Origin: Oligoflexus tunisiensis
GTDB lineage: Bacteria > Bdellovibrionota_B > Oligoflexia > Oligoflexales > Oligoflexaceae
Assembly: GCF_001748245.1 (NCBI RefSeq)
Contig: NZ_BDFO01000001.1
Coordinates: 2,440,471-2,504,470, forward strand
Reading direction: 5' to 3'
DNA length: 64,000 nt
This document shows positions 8,737-17,768 of this stretch, one piece after another. The notes below the pieces were generated by a model. The model did not search any database, was not told the DNA's origin, and was given only the letters and a program-made list of their open reading frames with translations. The first letter of the stretch is position 1. Each line of letters starts with the position of its first letter. Both the position numbers and the translations under genes were made by a program.

Positions 8737-9351
8737 ATGGGAAATCAGGCGCTTTTGTTGTTTCTGTTGATGATGGGTCTCACGGTTCAAAGCTGTGGGG
8801 GATACAAGGCTGCCGATGATGAGGATCTGGAACCCAGGGAAGGTGAGATCGTCGGCGTCCTGGTCAATGAGAATGGAAAAGCCAATCCGGACTCCACGAT
8901 TGAACTTTATCGGGAGGATGGTGAAACGCCGCTTGCAAAGAATACAGGCATTGATTCGGATGGGCGCTTCGGTGTCTTTCCCCCGGAGGATGGCGTTTAT
9001 AGCATCGTCGGCTCCATGGGGGATCTGGATAAAGTCATTGTCCAAGGGATAGTCTTCAAGGCAGGTGAGGGCATGAATATCGGGACGATTCAGACGAAAA
9101 AGGTGGGAGGACTGGCTGTGCGTGTCCGCGTTCCTGAGGGGCATACGCCTGATGGTGTGGCCTTCAACCTTATAGGCTATGAAGCCAGTGGCACCACCAT
9201 CGAAGAGGGCGCCGGCCTGATTGAATCCGGTATTCCCGCTGGTCTCTATTCCGCGAAATTCAGCAAGGATGGCCTTGAGACGCTGGTCGTCGAGGATATT
9301 GAAATTCAATCCGGTGAGCCCACGGTCCTCGATGATGTGGTGCTTCAGTAA
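8737..9351 (+). CDS. Lipoprotein with repeated carboxypeptidase-regulatory-like (beta-sandwich) domains
   Basis: Start at ATG 8737, seven bases after AGGAG; an ATG 21 bases earlier has no ribosome-binding site. Signal peptide ends in a lipobox (VQSC). The mature protein of about 185 residues contains segments typical of carboxypeptidase regulatory-like or Cna-B-type folds: EIVGVLVNENGKANPDSTIELYR with DSDGRFGVF, then VRVPEGHTPDGVAFNLIG and AGLYSAKFSKDGLETLVVEDI. Such domains are structural, not catalytic. Likely an envelope-anchored binding or scaffold protein. It ends 7 bases inside the 3' end of the convergent desaturase gene. Confidence 0.7.
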   Translation: MGNQALLLFLLMMGLTVQSCGGYKAADDEDLEPREGEIVGVLVNENGKANPDSTIELYREDGETPLAKNTGIDSDGRFGVFPPEDGVYSIVGSMGDLDKVIVQGIVFKAGEGMNIGTIQTKKVGGLAVRVRVPEGHTPDGVAFNLIGYEASGTTIEEGAGLIESGIPAGLYSAKFSKDGLETLVVEDIEIQSGEPTVLDDVVLQ

Positions 9352-10427
9352 GTTCGTGGAACCGTCTGTCTTGCCAGCTTTGGCTGTCGCGAAAATGGCT
9401 TCCAGGAAAGATTCTCCATGCTCTCCACCTGCTGACAATTCTTGAGAACATGAAGCAGATAGCTCAAGGAATACCTCTCCTCATGGAGAAGCCCAGGGTA
9501 GGCCTTCCTAAGGGCCCGGGTCGCCTCTTTCAGGTGATAATGGGGAATGGCGACTGTCACGTGATGCGGAATATGCCAGGCGATATTGTGCGTGAGCCAA
9601 TCCACATACCAACCGTAACGCACGTTGATGGTACCGAGCAGCTGAGCCACGCCAGCGTTCCACGCATCGTCCCGAAGGAACGGCCGCTCAGGGTGCGTGT
9701 GATGCAGAAGGGTAAAGACCGAAAGCCACCAGTAATAGCGAACAAGAGGCACAACGAAGCCCATGCAGAAGACATAGGGCCCCAGATGGAGGCTGAAGCC
9801 CATGAAAGCCCCAAAGATGATGCCGGTGATCAGAGTGGAAAGCCAAATGGAGGAACGGTCCTCCGGCCGAAAGCGTTTGCCTTTACGGAACATGAAAAAC
9901 TGCTCCAGGAGATGCAGAAACCCGCCGACCCAAAGCACCACAATCCGGGACCGAATGATCGTATACTGCCAGCGTATCCAGGGCGGCAGCCGCTGCAGCC
10001 GTGCCTCGGTATAAGGCTCCCAGGCGATATCCTTTTTTGCATTGTTGGTATGCGTGTGATGAATGTTATGTGAAAGCCGCCACAGATGAAAGGGCCAGCC
10101 CACCAGTGACGAAAGGAAATGCCCCCAGATGTTATTCTCCCGGATCCCGGGAAATAGCGACCGATGGGCCGCGTCGTGGGCCAGATCAAAGGCTCCGGTC
10201 AAGGCTGTTCCGAGAAACCACCAGGAAAATGCCAGCCCCAAAGGCCATTTGATCCAGCTCTCCTGCTGAGAGCAGAACAGGACAAAACCATAGCCGCCGA
10301 CCAGGAACGTGAGCGTTTTCAGGATGGAGGCATAGGACCGGAGCCGGCTTTTTACGAAGAGCCGGCGTGGGATGGTACGCATGATTCCGGAAAGGGAAAG
10401 CTGCATCACAGGGGCTTTGGTTTTCAT
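9345..10427 (-). CDS. Membrane fatty acid desaturase
   Basis: Di-iron membrane desaturase that should introduce a double bond into membrane lipid acyl chains. Start chosen at ATG 10427 with GGAAGA upstream, giving 360 residues; an in-frame ATG at 10499 would add 24 residues but lacks a ribosome-binding site and sits almost at the predicted transcript start. Three histidine clusters are present: HDAAH (residues about 84-88), HNIHHTH (about 120-126) and HIPHH near the C-terminus. An HHTHPERP segment also occurs in the last third. Several hydrophobic spans alternate with these boxes as in the FA_desaturase family. Regiospecificity cannot be read from sequence. A good promoter is visible upstream. 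Confidence 0.85.
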   Translation of the reverse strand: MKTKAPVMQLSLSGIMRTIPRRLFVKSRLRSYASILKTLTFLVGGYGFVLFCSQQESWIKWPLGLAFSWWFLGTALTGAFDLAHDAAHRSLFPGIRENNIWGHFLSSLVGWPFHLWRLSHNIHHTHTNNAKKDIAWEPYTEARLQRLPPWIRWQYTIIRSRIVVLWVGGFLHLLEQFFMFRKGKRFRPEDRSSIWLSTLITGIIFGAFMGFSLHLGPYVFCMGFVVPLVRYYWWLSVFTLLHHTHPERPFLRDDAWNAGVAQLLGTINVRYGWYVDWLTHNIAWHIPHHVTVAIPHYHLKEATRALRKAYPGLLHEERYSLSYLLHVLKNCQQVESMENLSWKPFSRQPKLARQTVPRTY

Positions 10428-10515
10428 CGGATCTTCCGCTCCACTCGTATTCCACCAGGGCAACCGCCCGTTGTTCCATGCAAAGGGAGTGAAAACCATA
10501 AGTAGCTGAAATTAC

Positions 10516-10543
10516 ATTGTATTTTTGGCTTGGACGCTGTCCA
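10516..10543 (-). promoter_or_regulatory. Sigma-70-like promoter with overlapping palindrome, upstream of the desaturase
   Basis: On the minus strand TGGACA (10543-10538) and TACAAT (10521-10516) are separated by 16 bases, close to the consensus TTGACA/TATAAT. The -35 lies inside a palindrome TGGAC-GCT-GTCCA (10531-10543), so a repressor bound there would block it. The placement suits temperature or stress control of a desaturase, but that is inference. Confidence 0.5.
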
Positions 10544-10586
10544 GCGTGATGGAGGGTGTCCAGTTTTCTGGCAGGGGAAGGTTGGA

Positions 10587-12749
10587 TCAACCGATCGATT
10601 GTTCCGCGATCGCTTCCCCCTCCATCGCCGGATCACTGGTGGAATCCTGGCCCGTTTCCATTCGGCCTGCGAAGCGCCGGCTCCAGCCAGGATATCCCTG
10701 CAGTCGAACCGAGTCGTCATACCAAGGCCCATTCACGAGAGGCCTGCTGAGCGTGCGGCTGCTTTTTGCCGGAATAAGGAGCGTCACAGGCTCTGAAGAC
10801 TCATACCTGTTCGCCGTCAAGGTTATGATATGGTCGCGCTCGCTTGAGTTTCTGAACAACAAACGCAGAGCATCATTCGGTCTATCATAATCCATTTCGA
10901 AGTCCACCTGCTGCTCGATGCCACTTCGTCCTGTGAAGTGTCGATGAAAGCCATTCGGTGCCAGGACCCACAGGTCATAGTCACCGGCTGGAGTCGTCAA
11001 CCAACGGTCCTGCAGGGACTTCTGCGGCTCAACAGTAAAGCGTCGTGGCACCGCGCTTAAATTCAGACGATCATAAACATGAAACACAGCCGCGGCGCGA
11101 CCGGTATTCCTGAATTCAAGAGTGACCTGGCGTGAGTCAGGCACGCGGCTGATGACATGCAGTTCGTAAGGCAAGGCCCGCGATGGGCGGATGCCACCCT
11201 CCTGAACCGGCATGATCAGTTGGGAAGGGACGGGCGGCGTGGTGCGCTGCGTGAGAGCCCTTGCTCTTCGCGCTCGTTCCAGAGTCTCCGGAAGAAGGAA
11301 AGCCTGATCATCGGGCCTGGAAAAATTGAAAGACGAAAGAAGGTCGCCACAGACAGCGCGGCGCCAGGAAGAAATATTGGGTTCATTCACTCCAAACCGT
11401 TTCTCGATGAACTTGATGATCGAAGTGTGATCAAAGACCTCAGAATTCACCCAACCGCCTTTGCTCCAGGGTGAAACGATGTAACAGGGGACACGCGGTC
11501 CAAGGCCGTACGGCCGATGAAGAAGGGCCCGCTCATCCGCAGTATTTTGATAACCGGGCAGACGTTCGTGATATTCCCCTCGGGTATTCACCGTCGAGGC
11601 GCCCGCGAGGACTGCCCGGCCGGGATCCGAGTGCCAGCTGATATAGGACGGCGGCGCCGGCGGTGGCACGTGATCGAAGAACCCATCATTCTCATCAAAG
11701 TTCACGATGAGAACCGTTTTACTCCAAACCGTTGGGTTCGCAATCAAGGCTTCCAGCACTCGTGCGGTATAATCCGCGCCCTGGGCAGGACTTGAAGGTC
11801 CCGGATGCTCCGATCCTTCCGCGGTGGCGACGATCCACGAGACTTGAGGAAGTTTATCATCTCTCACATCATCTGCGAGTTTATCGAGGTCGCGGGTCGC
11901 CACACCCCGATGCCGCAGCGATTCGGAATAACCCGGCCTCTGAAACCACGCATCGCGAAAGCTGCGAAATCCAGCCAATGGATTGTCCGTGAAATTATCG
12001 CCCATATTCTGATAGATCTGCCAGCTGATGCCCGCGCGTTCGAGTCGCTCCGCATACGTGATCCAGGTGTAGCCTCCATGCGATCCCGGATCGGCATCAA
12101 ACCAGTCATATTCATTGTAGATAGCGGGTCCGTGTCCCACACCCAAAGGATCATTGGTGCCAGTCCAAAGGAACAGGCGGTTGGGGTTGGTACCGCCCTG
12201 AAAGGAACAGTGGTAGGCATCACAGATAGTAAAAGCATTGGCGAGAGCGAACTGAAATGGGATGTCTTCCTCCCTATAATAACCCATGGAATGGTTCTGT
12301 TTGTGCCTGGGCCACTCCTCCATGCGCCCATGACTCCAGGCGTACTGAGCATTATTCCAGGTGTGAGGCGTACCTTCGACCCGAATGTATTCGAAATGCC
12401 GCTCTGTGTTCAGATGAAAGGGAGCCAGAGCGGGCTGAGCTGTGCTCCCAGGCGCAGGAGGCTGGAGCCAGATATTCTTGTTCTGCATGGTATGGAAGGC
12501 GGGACGAGGAACGGGAAATGGATCCGCAAAGCCTCGTACCCCGGGCAGGGTTCCAAAGTAATGATCGAAGGAACGGTTTTCCTGCATCAGTATAACGATG
12601 TGCTCAACATCCTGCAGAGTACCAGTCCGGCGATGGGCTGATACGGCGAGTGCCTTCTGTATGACAGGAGGGAACAGGCCTGCAACCCCCGCGGCGCCCG
12701 CAAGACCTGATAAGGCTATGAGAAATTCGCGGCGATTGTTCTGCATCAT
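10587..12749 (-). CDS. Tat-exported phosphocholine-type phospholipase C
   Basis: Start at ATG 12749, seven bases after AGGGG. The N-terminus has a twin-arginine signal (NNRREFLIALSG) followed by an Ala/Gly-rich core, so the protein is exported folded. The catalytic domain has the phosphoesterase-family signatures HIVILMQENRSFDHYFGTL (residues of about 50-68) and NFDENDGFFDHV, which supply metal and nucleophile residues in bacterial PlcN/PlcH-type enzymes. The last 180 residues hold two short beta domains (PYELHVISRVPDSRQ and NDALRLLFRNSSERD) like the paired C-terminal domains of that family. At about 720 residues the length matches. It should cleave phosphatidylcholine or sphingomyelin head groups, in phosphate acquisition or attack on eukaryotic membranes. 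Divergent from a phosphoesterase gene, which fits a phosphate theme. Confidence 0.85.
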   Translation of the reverse strand: MMQNNRREFLIALSGLAGAAGVAGLFPPVIQKALAVSAHRRTGTLQDVEHIVILMQENRSFDHYFGTLPGVRGFADPFPVPRPAFHTMQNKNIWLQPPAPGSTAQPALAPFHLNTERHFEYIRVEGTPHTWNNAQYAWSHGRMEEWPRHKQNHSMGYYREEDIPFQFALANAFTICDAYHCSFQGGTNPNRLFLWTGTNDPLGVGHGPAIYNEYDWFDADPGSHGGYTWITYAERLERAGISWQIYQNMGDNFTDNPLAGFRSFRDAWFQRPGYSESLRHRGVATRDLDKLADDVRDDKLPQVSWIVATAEGSEHPGPSSPAQGADYTARVLEALIANPTVWSKTVLIVNFDENDGFFDHVPPPAPPSYISWHSDPGRAVLAGASTVNTRGEYHERLPGYQNTADERALLHRPYGLGPRVPCYIVSPWSKGGWVNSEVFDHTSIIKFIEKRFGVNEPNISSWRRAVCGDLLSSFNFSRPDDQAFLLPETLERARRARALTQRTTPPVPSQLIMPVQEGGIRPSRALPYELHVISRVPDSRQVTLEFRNTGRAAAVFHVYDRLNLSAVPRRFTVEPQKSLQDRWLTTPAGDYDLWVLAPNGFHRHFTGRSGIEQQVDFEMDYDRPNDALRLLFRNSSERDHIITLTANRYESSEPVTLLIPAKSSRTLSRPLVNGPWYDDSVRLQGYPGWSRRFAGRMETGQDSTSDPAMEGEAIAEQSIG

Positions 12750-12895
12750 GATCAAGCCCCTGAACTTTTGCAGAGAAGCCTAGTAAGGGAGAAGGCAGCT
12801 GTCAAGCGCAGTTGTGAATCTTTACCCAAACCTTATTGCCAATTTCAATCCAGGTCCTATGCTTTCGAAAATTTCTCAAATCATGAGGAGGATTC

Positions 12896-14473
12896 ATGAA
12901 CTATCGCATGCATGTTTTTCAAGCCCTCGCTTTGACCCTGCTGCCTCTGAACCTTTTCGCTCAGGATGAAATACGTGGATATGTTTTCCATGATTCCAAT
13001 GGTGATGGGCAAATGCAGGCTTTCGAAAATGGCCTGGCGGATGTCCTCGTATCCAACGGGCGAGAAGTCAATCGCACGGATGCGGAAGGGCGCTATGTTC
13101 TTCCTCTTCAGAGCGATATGATCATTCATGTGATCAAACCCAGTGGGTGGAAGCTGCCCATGGAGGGAGGGCTTCAGAAATTTCACGTTGTCCATAAACC
13201 CTCGGGATCGCCTCAATTGAAGTACAAGGGTGTGCTTCCAACGGGAGCCTTGCCTGCATCGGTTGATTTTCCTCTGCAGCGCAATGACGAGCCCAAGGAA
13301 TTTTCCGTGCTGATCTTTGGCGATCCTCAACCCAACAGCCTTCAGGATGTTGACTACTATCAAAGGGACATCGTCGATCAAATTTCCCATCCGGAGCGAT
13401 TTGCCTTTGGGATATCGCTCGGCGACATCGTGAATGATAATCTTGATCTCTTTCCGGCGGTCATCGACGCGACAGGTCGCCTTAAGCTGCCTTGGTTCTA
13501 TGTTTATGGCAACCATGATATGAATTACGATGCGCGAAACTTTCCCACCCTGACATCCGATCAGAAGGACGGTCTGGCTGATGAAACCTGGGAGCGCGTC
13601 TTTGGTCCTGCAAACTATGCGTTTTCCTATGCCGGCGCAACCTTTGTGAATATTGATGATGTCTATTATCCAACGGCTTCAGGCGGCTATATTGGAGGAT
13701 TGCGGGAGGATCAAAAGGTTTGGTTGACCAATCTGCTCGCTCAGCTCGACCATGATCAAACTCTTGTGGTGAGTATGCATATTCCTCTGTTCCATTCCTG
13801 GCGTGAATCCGACCTTCAATTCCTGCTCCAGGCTCTCAGCCCTTTCAAAAAAGTTCTGAGCCTGTCCGCTCATAGCCACATGCAGCAGAGTTACTTCTTC
13901 CGCAGAGAGGATGGTCGCGGCTGGGAAGCTGCTCAACCGCATCATCACTTCAATGCAGGCACGACTTCGGGAAGCTGGTGGGCCGGGAAATTTGACGAAT
14001 CTGGCATTCCCGAGACGACGATGCGGGATGGAACACCCAACGGCTACACAGTTCTTTCCATCAATGAATCATATTACAATATTGAGTTTTATCCCACTCG
14101 CCACGAGGGTCATCCGAAAGGGACCATTTACTTGAGTCCAGACGTTCCGCTTTTGGAAAGCCTGCACATTAAAGCCAATCTTTTCAATCTGTCCGAAATG
14201 GCGAAAGTCTTCATGCGCTTTGTGAGTGATAAAGGGGTTGAAGGGCCATGGCAGCCCATGCGTTTCGCGCCGCAATTTGATCCGCTCTATCGGGAGAAAT
14301 ACGATTTCATGATAACCAACCCACAGCTGGGCCGTAGACTTCCGAACCCTGAAACCAGTTATCATATCTGGGAAGGTTCCCTGTCGGGTGTCGCGCAAGG
14401 TACGGGAAAGGTTCAAGTCAAAGCGGAAGATTTTTTCTGCGAAAGCTTTGAGCTGGAGTACGATATCCGCTGA
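12896..14473 (+). CDS. Exported calcineurin-like metallophosphoesterase
   Basis: ATG at 12896 with GAGGAGG upstream. Signal peptide MNYRMHVFQALALTLLPLNLFAQ. Residues of about 25-125 form a carboxypeptidase-regulatory-like N-terminal domain (GYVFHDSNGDGQMQAFENGLADVLVS), typical of the three-domain exported metallophosphatases. The catalytic core follows with GDPQ, LGDIVND, YGNHDMNY, SMHIP and SAHSHMQ, covering the metal-binding Asp, Asn and His residues. A C-terminal beta domain closes the protein. The substrate is not identifiable; phosphodiesters are likely. It shares a 146-base divergent region with the phospholipase C gene, so the two may be co-regulated, for example by phosphate limitation. 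Confidence 0.85.
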   Translation: MNYRMHVFQALALTLLPLNLFAQDEIRGYVFHDSNGDGQMQAFENGLADVLVSNGREVNRTDAEGRYVLPLQSDMIIHVIKPSGWKLPMEGGLQKFHVVHKPSGSPQLKYKGVLPTGALPASVDFPLQRNDEPKEFSVLIFGDPQPNSLQDVDYYQRDIVDQISHPERFAFGISLGDIVNDNLDLFPAVIDATGRLKLPWFYVYGNHDMNYDARNFPTLTSDQKDGLADETWERVFGPANYAFSYAGATFVNIDDVYYPTASGGYIGGLREDQKVWLTNLLAQLDHDQTLVVSMHIPLFHSWRESDLQFLLQALSPFKKVLSLSAHSHMQQSYFFRREDGRGWEAAQPHHHFNAGTTSGSWWAGKFDESGIPETTMRDGTPNGYTVLSINESYYNIEFYPTRHEGHPKGTIYLSPDVPLLESLHIKANLFNLSEMAKVFMRFVSDKGVEGPWQPMRFAPQFDPLYREKYDFMITNPQLGRRLPNPETSYHIWEGSLSGVAQGTGKVQVKAEDFFCESFELEYDIR

Positions 14474-14481
14474 AAGAATAA

Positions 14482-14502
14482 GCCCATGATAAAATCATGG
14501 GC
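14482..14502. terminator. Bidirectional hairpin between convergent genes
   Basis: GCCCATGAT / ATCATGGGC, a 9-bp perfect stem with an AAA loop, lies between the phosphoesterase stop and the porin stop. On the minus strand it is followed by TTATTCTTTC, a fair U-rich tail; on the plus strand the tail is weaker. Confidence 0.65.
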
Positions 14503-14512
14503 CTCTACTCCT

Positions 14513-15682
14513 TTAGAATTTTCCAATCAGGCCGACAACCAGGTCTGTCCTGGTAAGATCCTTTTTACTGGCGGGATCAACGGGATCCACAAACTCGCCC
14601 GAAGCGACCACAACGTCCACGTAGGGACGATAGTATGCTCCCCAGTGGTCAAAGTGGGTGCCAATCGCGATAGTGTTTTCATTTCTGTCCAATTTGCCCT
14701 GCGTATTGGCCTCAAGCGCAATTTTCTTATCTTCGGTCAACCCATCCGATTCGTAAGGATCGGTCTGGAGCGTTGAGAAATGAATAAAGGGTGTGTAGTT
14801 TGCAACCTTATATTCAGCATAAGCCACGAGGCCCATATACACATTTTTTTCTTCCACAAATCGGCCTGCTTCGACGGGATCGACACCCTTGTTATGGCGC
14901 GTATCCAGGGTGTAGCTCACATAGGAATCCATTCCTTCACTTTGGTAACGAAGTCCCGCGGAAGCCGTGCTGCTTTTGCCAAGATCGTAGATGGCATACT
15001 GAACCAAGGGGGAAAAGGCTCCAAACGAGCCCAACCATTCAAGCGCCACAGCAGGTTGCTTTTGTGTGGTCTGCTTTTCCTTGCTGTTGGCTACAATGCC
15101 GGCACTGCTTCCTCTGTTCCAGCTTGTGCAAGTCGTTGTGGTGCTCGCGGTCACCTGATTGGTGGCTGGATTGTTGGTATAGGTGGTCTTATCTGAACAA
15201 TTGCTGTAGTCATCGACCAGCTGGAGCGACCAGCTGCCACCCAACTTATAGGTGATGTCGAGTGCGACTCTGTCCTTGAGAGGATTCAAGTCCAGATAGG
15301 CTCCCGTAACGGGTGTCGTGGTGCTGCTGGACAAACGCCGATGCAGGCCGTATGTCTTGATCTTCTGCTTGCCGATTGTAATATCGAGGTTAGCGAAGGG
15401 TTTATAGGTCAGATAGAAACGCTCCAGCTCAGCTTCCTTCAGCTTATAGAGCACGGTCCAGGCAATCTCATCGGAGAGTTTGCCTCTGAATACGACTTTT
15501 GCTCCCTTCAGGTTGAGAGCTGTGGTCTTGGTTTGTTTGCCGAGATCCTTGTCATTCAAACCATCATTCGAGTTGATGACATTGATTTGGTATTCTGATC
15601 CAACCTCTACTTCCGGTACCGCGTAAACCATCGGAGTCAGAGCCAATCCAGCCAAAGTCAAATAAGTTCCAAAAACCTTCAT
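14513..15682 (-). CDS. Outer-membrane porin, 16-strand-type candidate
   Basis: Two adjacent ATG codons; the second (15682) has the better six-base spacing from GGAGG. Signal peptide KVFGTYLTLAGLALTPMVYA. The mature part alternates amphipathic strands with polar turns throughout, has no long hydrophobic helix, and ends in GLIGKF with a terminal phenylalanine, the recognition signal for outer-membrane barrel assembly. The early region VVFRGKLSDEIAWTVLYKLKEAELERFYLTYKP with LDITIGKQKIKTYG resembles phosphate-selective porin O/P proteins. It faces a PstS-like gene across a short divergent region, so phosphate uptake through the outer membrane is plausible. A loop rich in Thr/Ser/Asn with two cysteines sits at residues of about 160-190. 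Confidence 0.75.
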   Translation of the reverse strand: MKVFGTYLTLAGLALTPMVYAVPEVEVGSEYQINVINSNDGLNDKDLGKQTKTTALNLKGAKVVFRGKLSDEIAWTVLYKLKEAELERFYLTYKPFANLDITIGKQKIKTYGLHRRLSSSTTTPVTGAYLDLNPLKDRVALDITYKLGGSWSLQLVDDYSNCSDKTTYTNNPATNQVTASTTTTCTSWNRGSSAGIVANSKEKQTTQKQPAVALEWLGSFGAFSPLVQYAIYDLGKSSTASAGLRYQSEGMDSYVSYTLDTRHNKGVDPVEAGRFVEEKNVYMGLVAYAEYKVANYTPFIHFSTLQTDPYESDGLTEDKKIALEANTQGKLDRNENTIAIGTHFDHWGAYYRPYVDVVVASGEFVDPVDPASKKDLTRTDLVVGLIGKF

Positions 15683-15866
15683 CATGAACCTCCCTCAAAT
15701 TATGTAAGGCGGCCCATATCTGCCACAGCCTGCTCGAGACTTCAAGCCGTTGATCCCCTTCCTTCACTTTAATGTGCCCTTTATTTTAACTTCATAAATC
15801 TATTGTATGACGGCGCTGCAGGTTATGAGTCAACCTTCACCGAACACAGGAATCTGGGAGAAAAGC

Positions 15867-16778
15867 ATGAAAGTTCGCAACCTCGTCTTTGCTCTGACCA
15901 CCCTTGCTCTGGCCCACCATAGTTACGCCGCCAATCAAGGCGACAAAAATCTGAAGGGCGACGTTAAGCTGGACGGATCGAGCACAGTATTCCCAATCGC
16001 TGAAGCTGCTGCCGAGGAGTTTCAAAAGCTCTATCCTAACGTTCGCGTGACCGTGGGTCTGTCCGGAACCGGCGGGGGTATGAAAAAGTTTAGCAATGGT
16101 GAAATCGATATCGCCAATGCTTCGCGTAAGATGAAGCCAGAAGAAGCCAGGAAGGCCCAGGAAGGAAATATCGCCTACACTGAGATGCCTCTGGCGTATG
16201 ATGGGATTTCCGTGGTGGTCCATCCAGCCAACAAATGGGCTACAAAGTTAACCATGGCCCAGTTGAAAGCCCTCTGGCAGCCGGGCAGCACGGTGAAAAC
16301 CTGGAAAGACATTGATCCAGCGTGGCCCAATGAGCCTATCAAACTCTACGGTCCGGGCGCGGACTCAGGGACCTTTGACTTTTTCACGGAAGAAGTCATG
16401 GGCAAGGCGCGTCTCTCAAGGAACGACTACGTGGCGAGCGAGGATGATAATGTTCTGGTAACTGGGGTTTCCAAGGACAAATATGCTCTGGGTTACTTTG
16501 GTTACGCATACTATGTCGAAAACAAGAGAGTGCTCAACGTCGTACCCCTGGCCAAGGGTAAGGATGCTGTTGCACCCAGTGACAAGTCGATTGAAGATGG
16601 GAGTTACCCGTTGTCCCGTCCGCTTCTGATCTATGTGAATGATAAGTCGGCTCAAAGGCCTGAAGCCAAAGCCTTTGTGTCGTTCCTTTTGAAGAATGCT
16701 GCGACTCTTTCGAAGGAAGTGGGATATATTCCCCTCAAAGAGGCCACCTACGCAGATATTCTGAAGAAATTCAAATAG
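15867..16778 (+). CDS. pstS: Periplasmic phosphate-binding protein of the PstS family
   Basis: Start at ATG 15867, six bases after GGGAG; an in-frame ATG 60 bases upstream lacks both a ribosome-binding site and a signal peptide. Signal MKVRNLVFALTTLALAHHSYA. The mature domain has the PstS pattern LDGSSTVFPIAEAAAEEF, GLSGTGGGMKKF, DIANASRKMKPEEA, YDGISVVVHP and YGPGADSGTFDFFTE, which contribute phosphate-contacting Ser, Thr, Asp and Arg residues in the family. This is the longer PstS type seen in cyanobacteria and proteobacteria. No pstC, pstA, pstB or phoU lies in the window; the neighbouring divergent porin is the only related gene. I could not find a clear Pho box in the 15683-15866 interval. 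Confidence 0.85.
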   Translation: MKVRNLVFALTTLALAHHSYAANQGDKNLKGDVKLDGSSTVFPIAEAAAEEFQKLYPNVRVTVGLSGTGGGMKKFSNGEIDIANASRKMKPEEARKAQEGNIAYTEMPLAYDGISVVVHPANKWATKLTMAQLKALWQPGSTVKTWKDIDPAWPNEPIKLYGPGADSGTFDFFTEEVMGKARLSRNDYVASEDDNVLVTGVSKDKYALGYFGYAYYVENKRVLNVVPLAKGKDAVAPSDKSIEDGSYPLSRPLLIYVNDKSAQRPEAKAFVSFLLKNAATLSKEVGYIPLKEATYADILKKFK

Positions 16779-16785
16779 GAAGGGC

Positions 16786-16811
16786 GAGTGGAAGCCATCG
16801 GCCTTCCACTC
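16786..16811. terminator. Hairpin between convergent genes
   Basis: GAGTGGAAG / CTTCCACTC, a 9-bp perfect stem with an 8-base loop, lies between the pstS stop and the stop of the gene at 16818. There is no U-tract on either side, so termination strength is uncertain. Confidence 0.5.
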
Positions 16812-16817
16812 CACGAA

Positions 16818-17768
16818 TTACAGGCCGTTGATTTCGCCCGAGTAGATTTCCACACCATCAACCTGCTTCAGGGGGTTAATCCCGATCGCATCCATAAGGT
16901 ACTTATTGGTCGTCTTCTCGGTCTCCTGAATATATTCCACCCCATAGAAGTCCGCGTCGTTCTCATCGGCGATATATCCATAGATAATCCCCGTGATTTT
17001 CTCCGCCGTTCCATGAAGGGTCGGCGTCTCAGAATATACGCAGATCCCCAGTTCCTTGGACAGTCGCTGAATTCCACAGATCAGCGGAATTTTCTGCTGC
17101 CGGGCCGCCTCCAGCCAGAGCGTGGAGATGGTCCTGGAGTTGATGATCTTGTTGTCATTGATCAACCAGATGGCCTCGGGGGTGTTTTTCTTGACTTCAT
17201 ACTTGATCGCATCGCTGATGTCCTCCTCCGACTTGCCTTCCAGGTCGAGCAGCTTGAGATCAATCTTCTCGCGGGCCAGCTGTGTTCTGGCCTCCTCAGC
17301 AAATATCCTGGACACGGAGGAGCGGTAAACACCCAACGCGCTCCGGGCCTTGCTTTGGGTGGCGGATTTGAATCCTTTGATCGCGAGGTAACCTGCCACC
17401 TCGTAGGCGACGCCGGCTATGTATTTGTTCTTCGGAATGAGGTCCTTGAGGTTGACGCCCATCGCCGCGATGCCGCGGATTTTGGATTCAGGTTTCAACT
17501 CAAAGTATTTCTTGAGGTGACGGATCGCCTGATTATCCATGGCGACAACAACCCTGGCCCCTGATTTTGCGATCTTCTCTTCAAACTCTTCATAGCTGGT
17601 TGATTTGGCGATCGTCGAGTTCACGAGGGAATACTCGTTGTTCAGGTTCTTCTCGATCATTTCACTCAGTTTCCGAAACTCATCCGCATCCGGCCTAATG
17701 ACCAGAATGTCCGCAGCCAGGCCAAGGTTCGCAAGCAACAGGGTCAGCATGATCAGTGCGTTTTTCAT
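16818..17768 (-). CDS. Periplasmic binding protein of the ABC_sub_bind type (third gene of a kinase operon)
   Basis: ATG at 17768 overlaps the TGA of the gene before it by 4 bases (ATGA), so translation is coupled. Signal peptide MKNALIMLTLLLANLGLAA. The 316-residue product follows the two-lobe layout of the ABC_sub_bind / periplasmic-binding-like family: a first lobe ending VVVAMDNQAIRHLKK, GIAAMGVNLKDLIPKNKYIAGVAYEV, then ARSALGVYRSS opening the second half, with AIWLINDNKIINSRTIS and KIPLICGIQRLSKELGICVYS. No transporter genes are present. As the last gene of a three-gene unit headed by a membrane kinase, it probably presents a ligand to that kinase and does not feed a transporter. Ligand unknown. 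Confidence 0.7.
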   Translation of the reverse strand: MKNALIMLTLLLANLGLAADILVIRPDADEFRKLSEMIEKNLNNEYSLVNSTIAKSTSYEEFEEKIAKSGARVVVAMDNQAIRHLKKYFELKPESKIRGIAAMGVNLKDLIPKNKYIAGVAYEVAGYLAIKGFKSATQSKARSALGVYRSSVSRIFAEEARTQLAREKIDLKLLDLEGKSEEDISDAIKYEVKKNTPEAIWLINDNKIINSRTISTLWLEAARQQKIPLICGIQRLSKELGICVYSETPTLHGTAEKITGIIYGYIADENDADFYGVEYIQETEKTTNKYLMDAIGINPLKQVDGVEIYSGEINGL

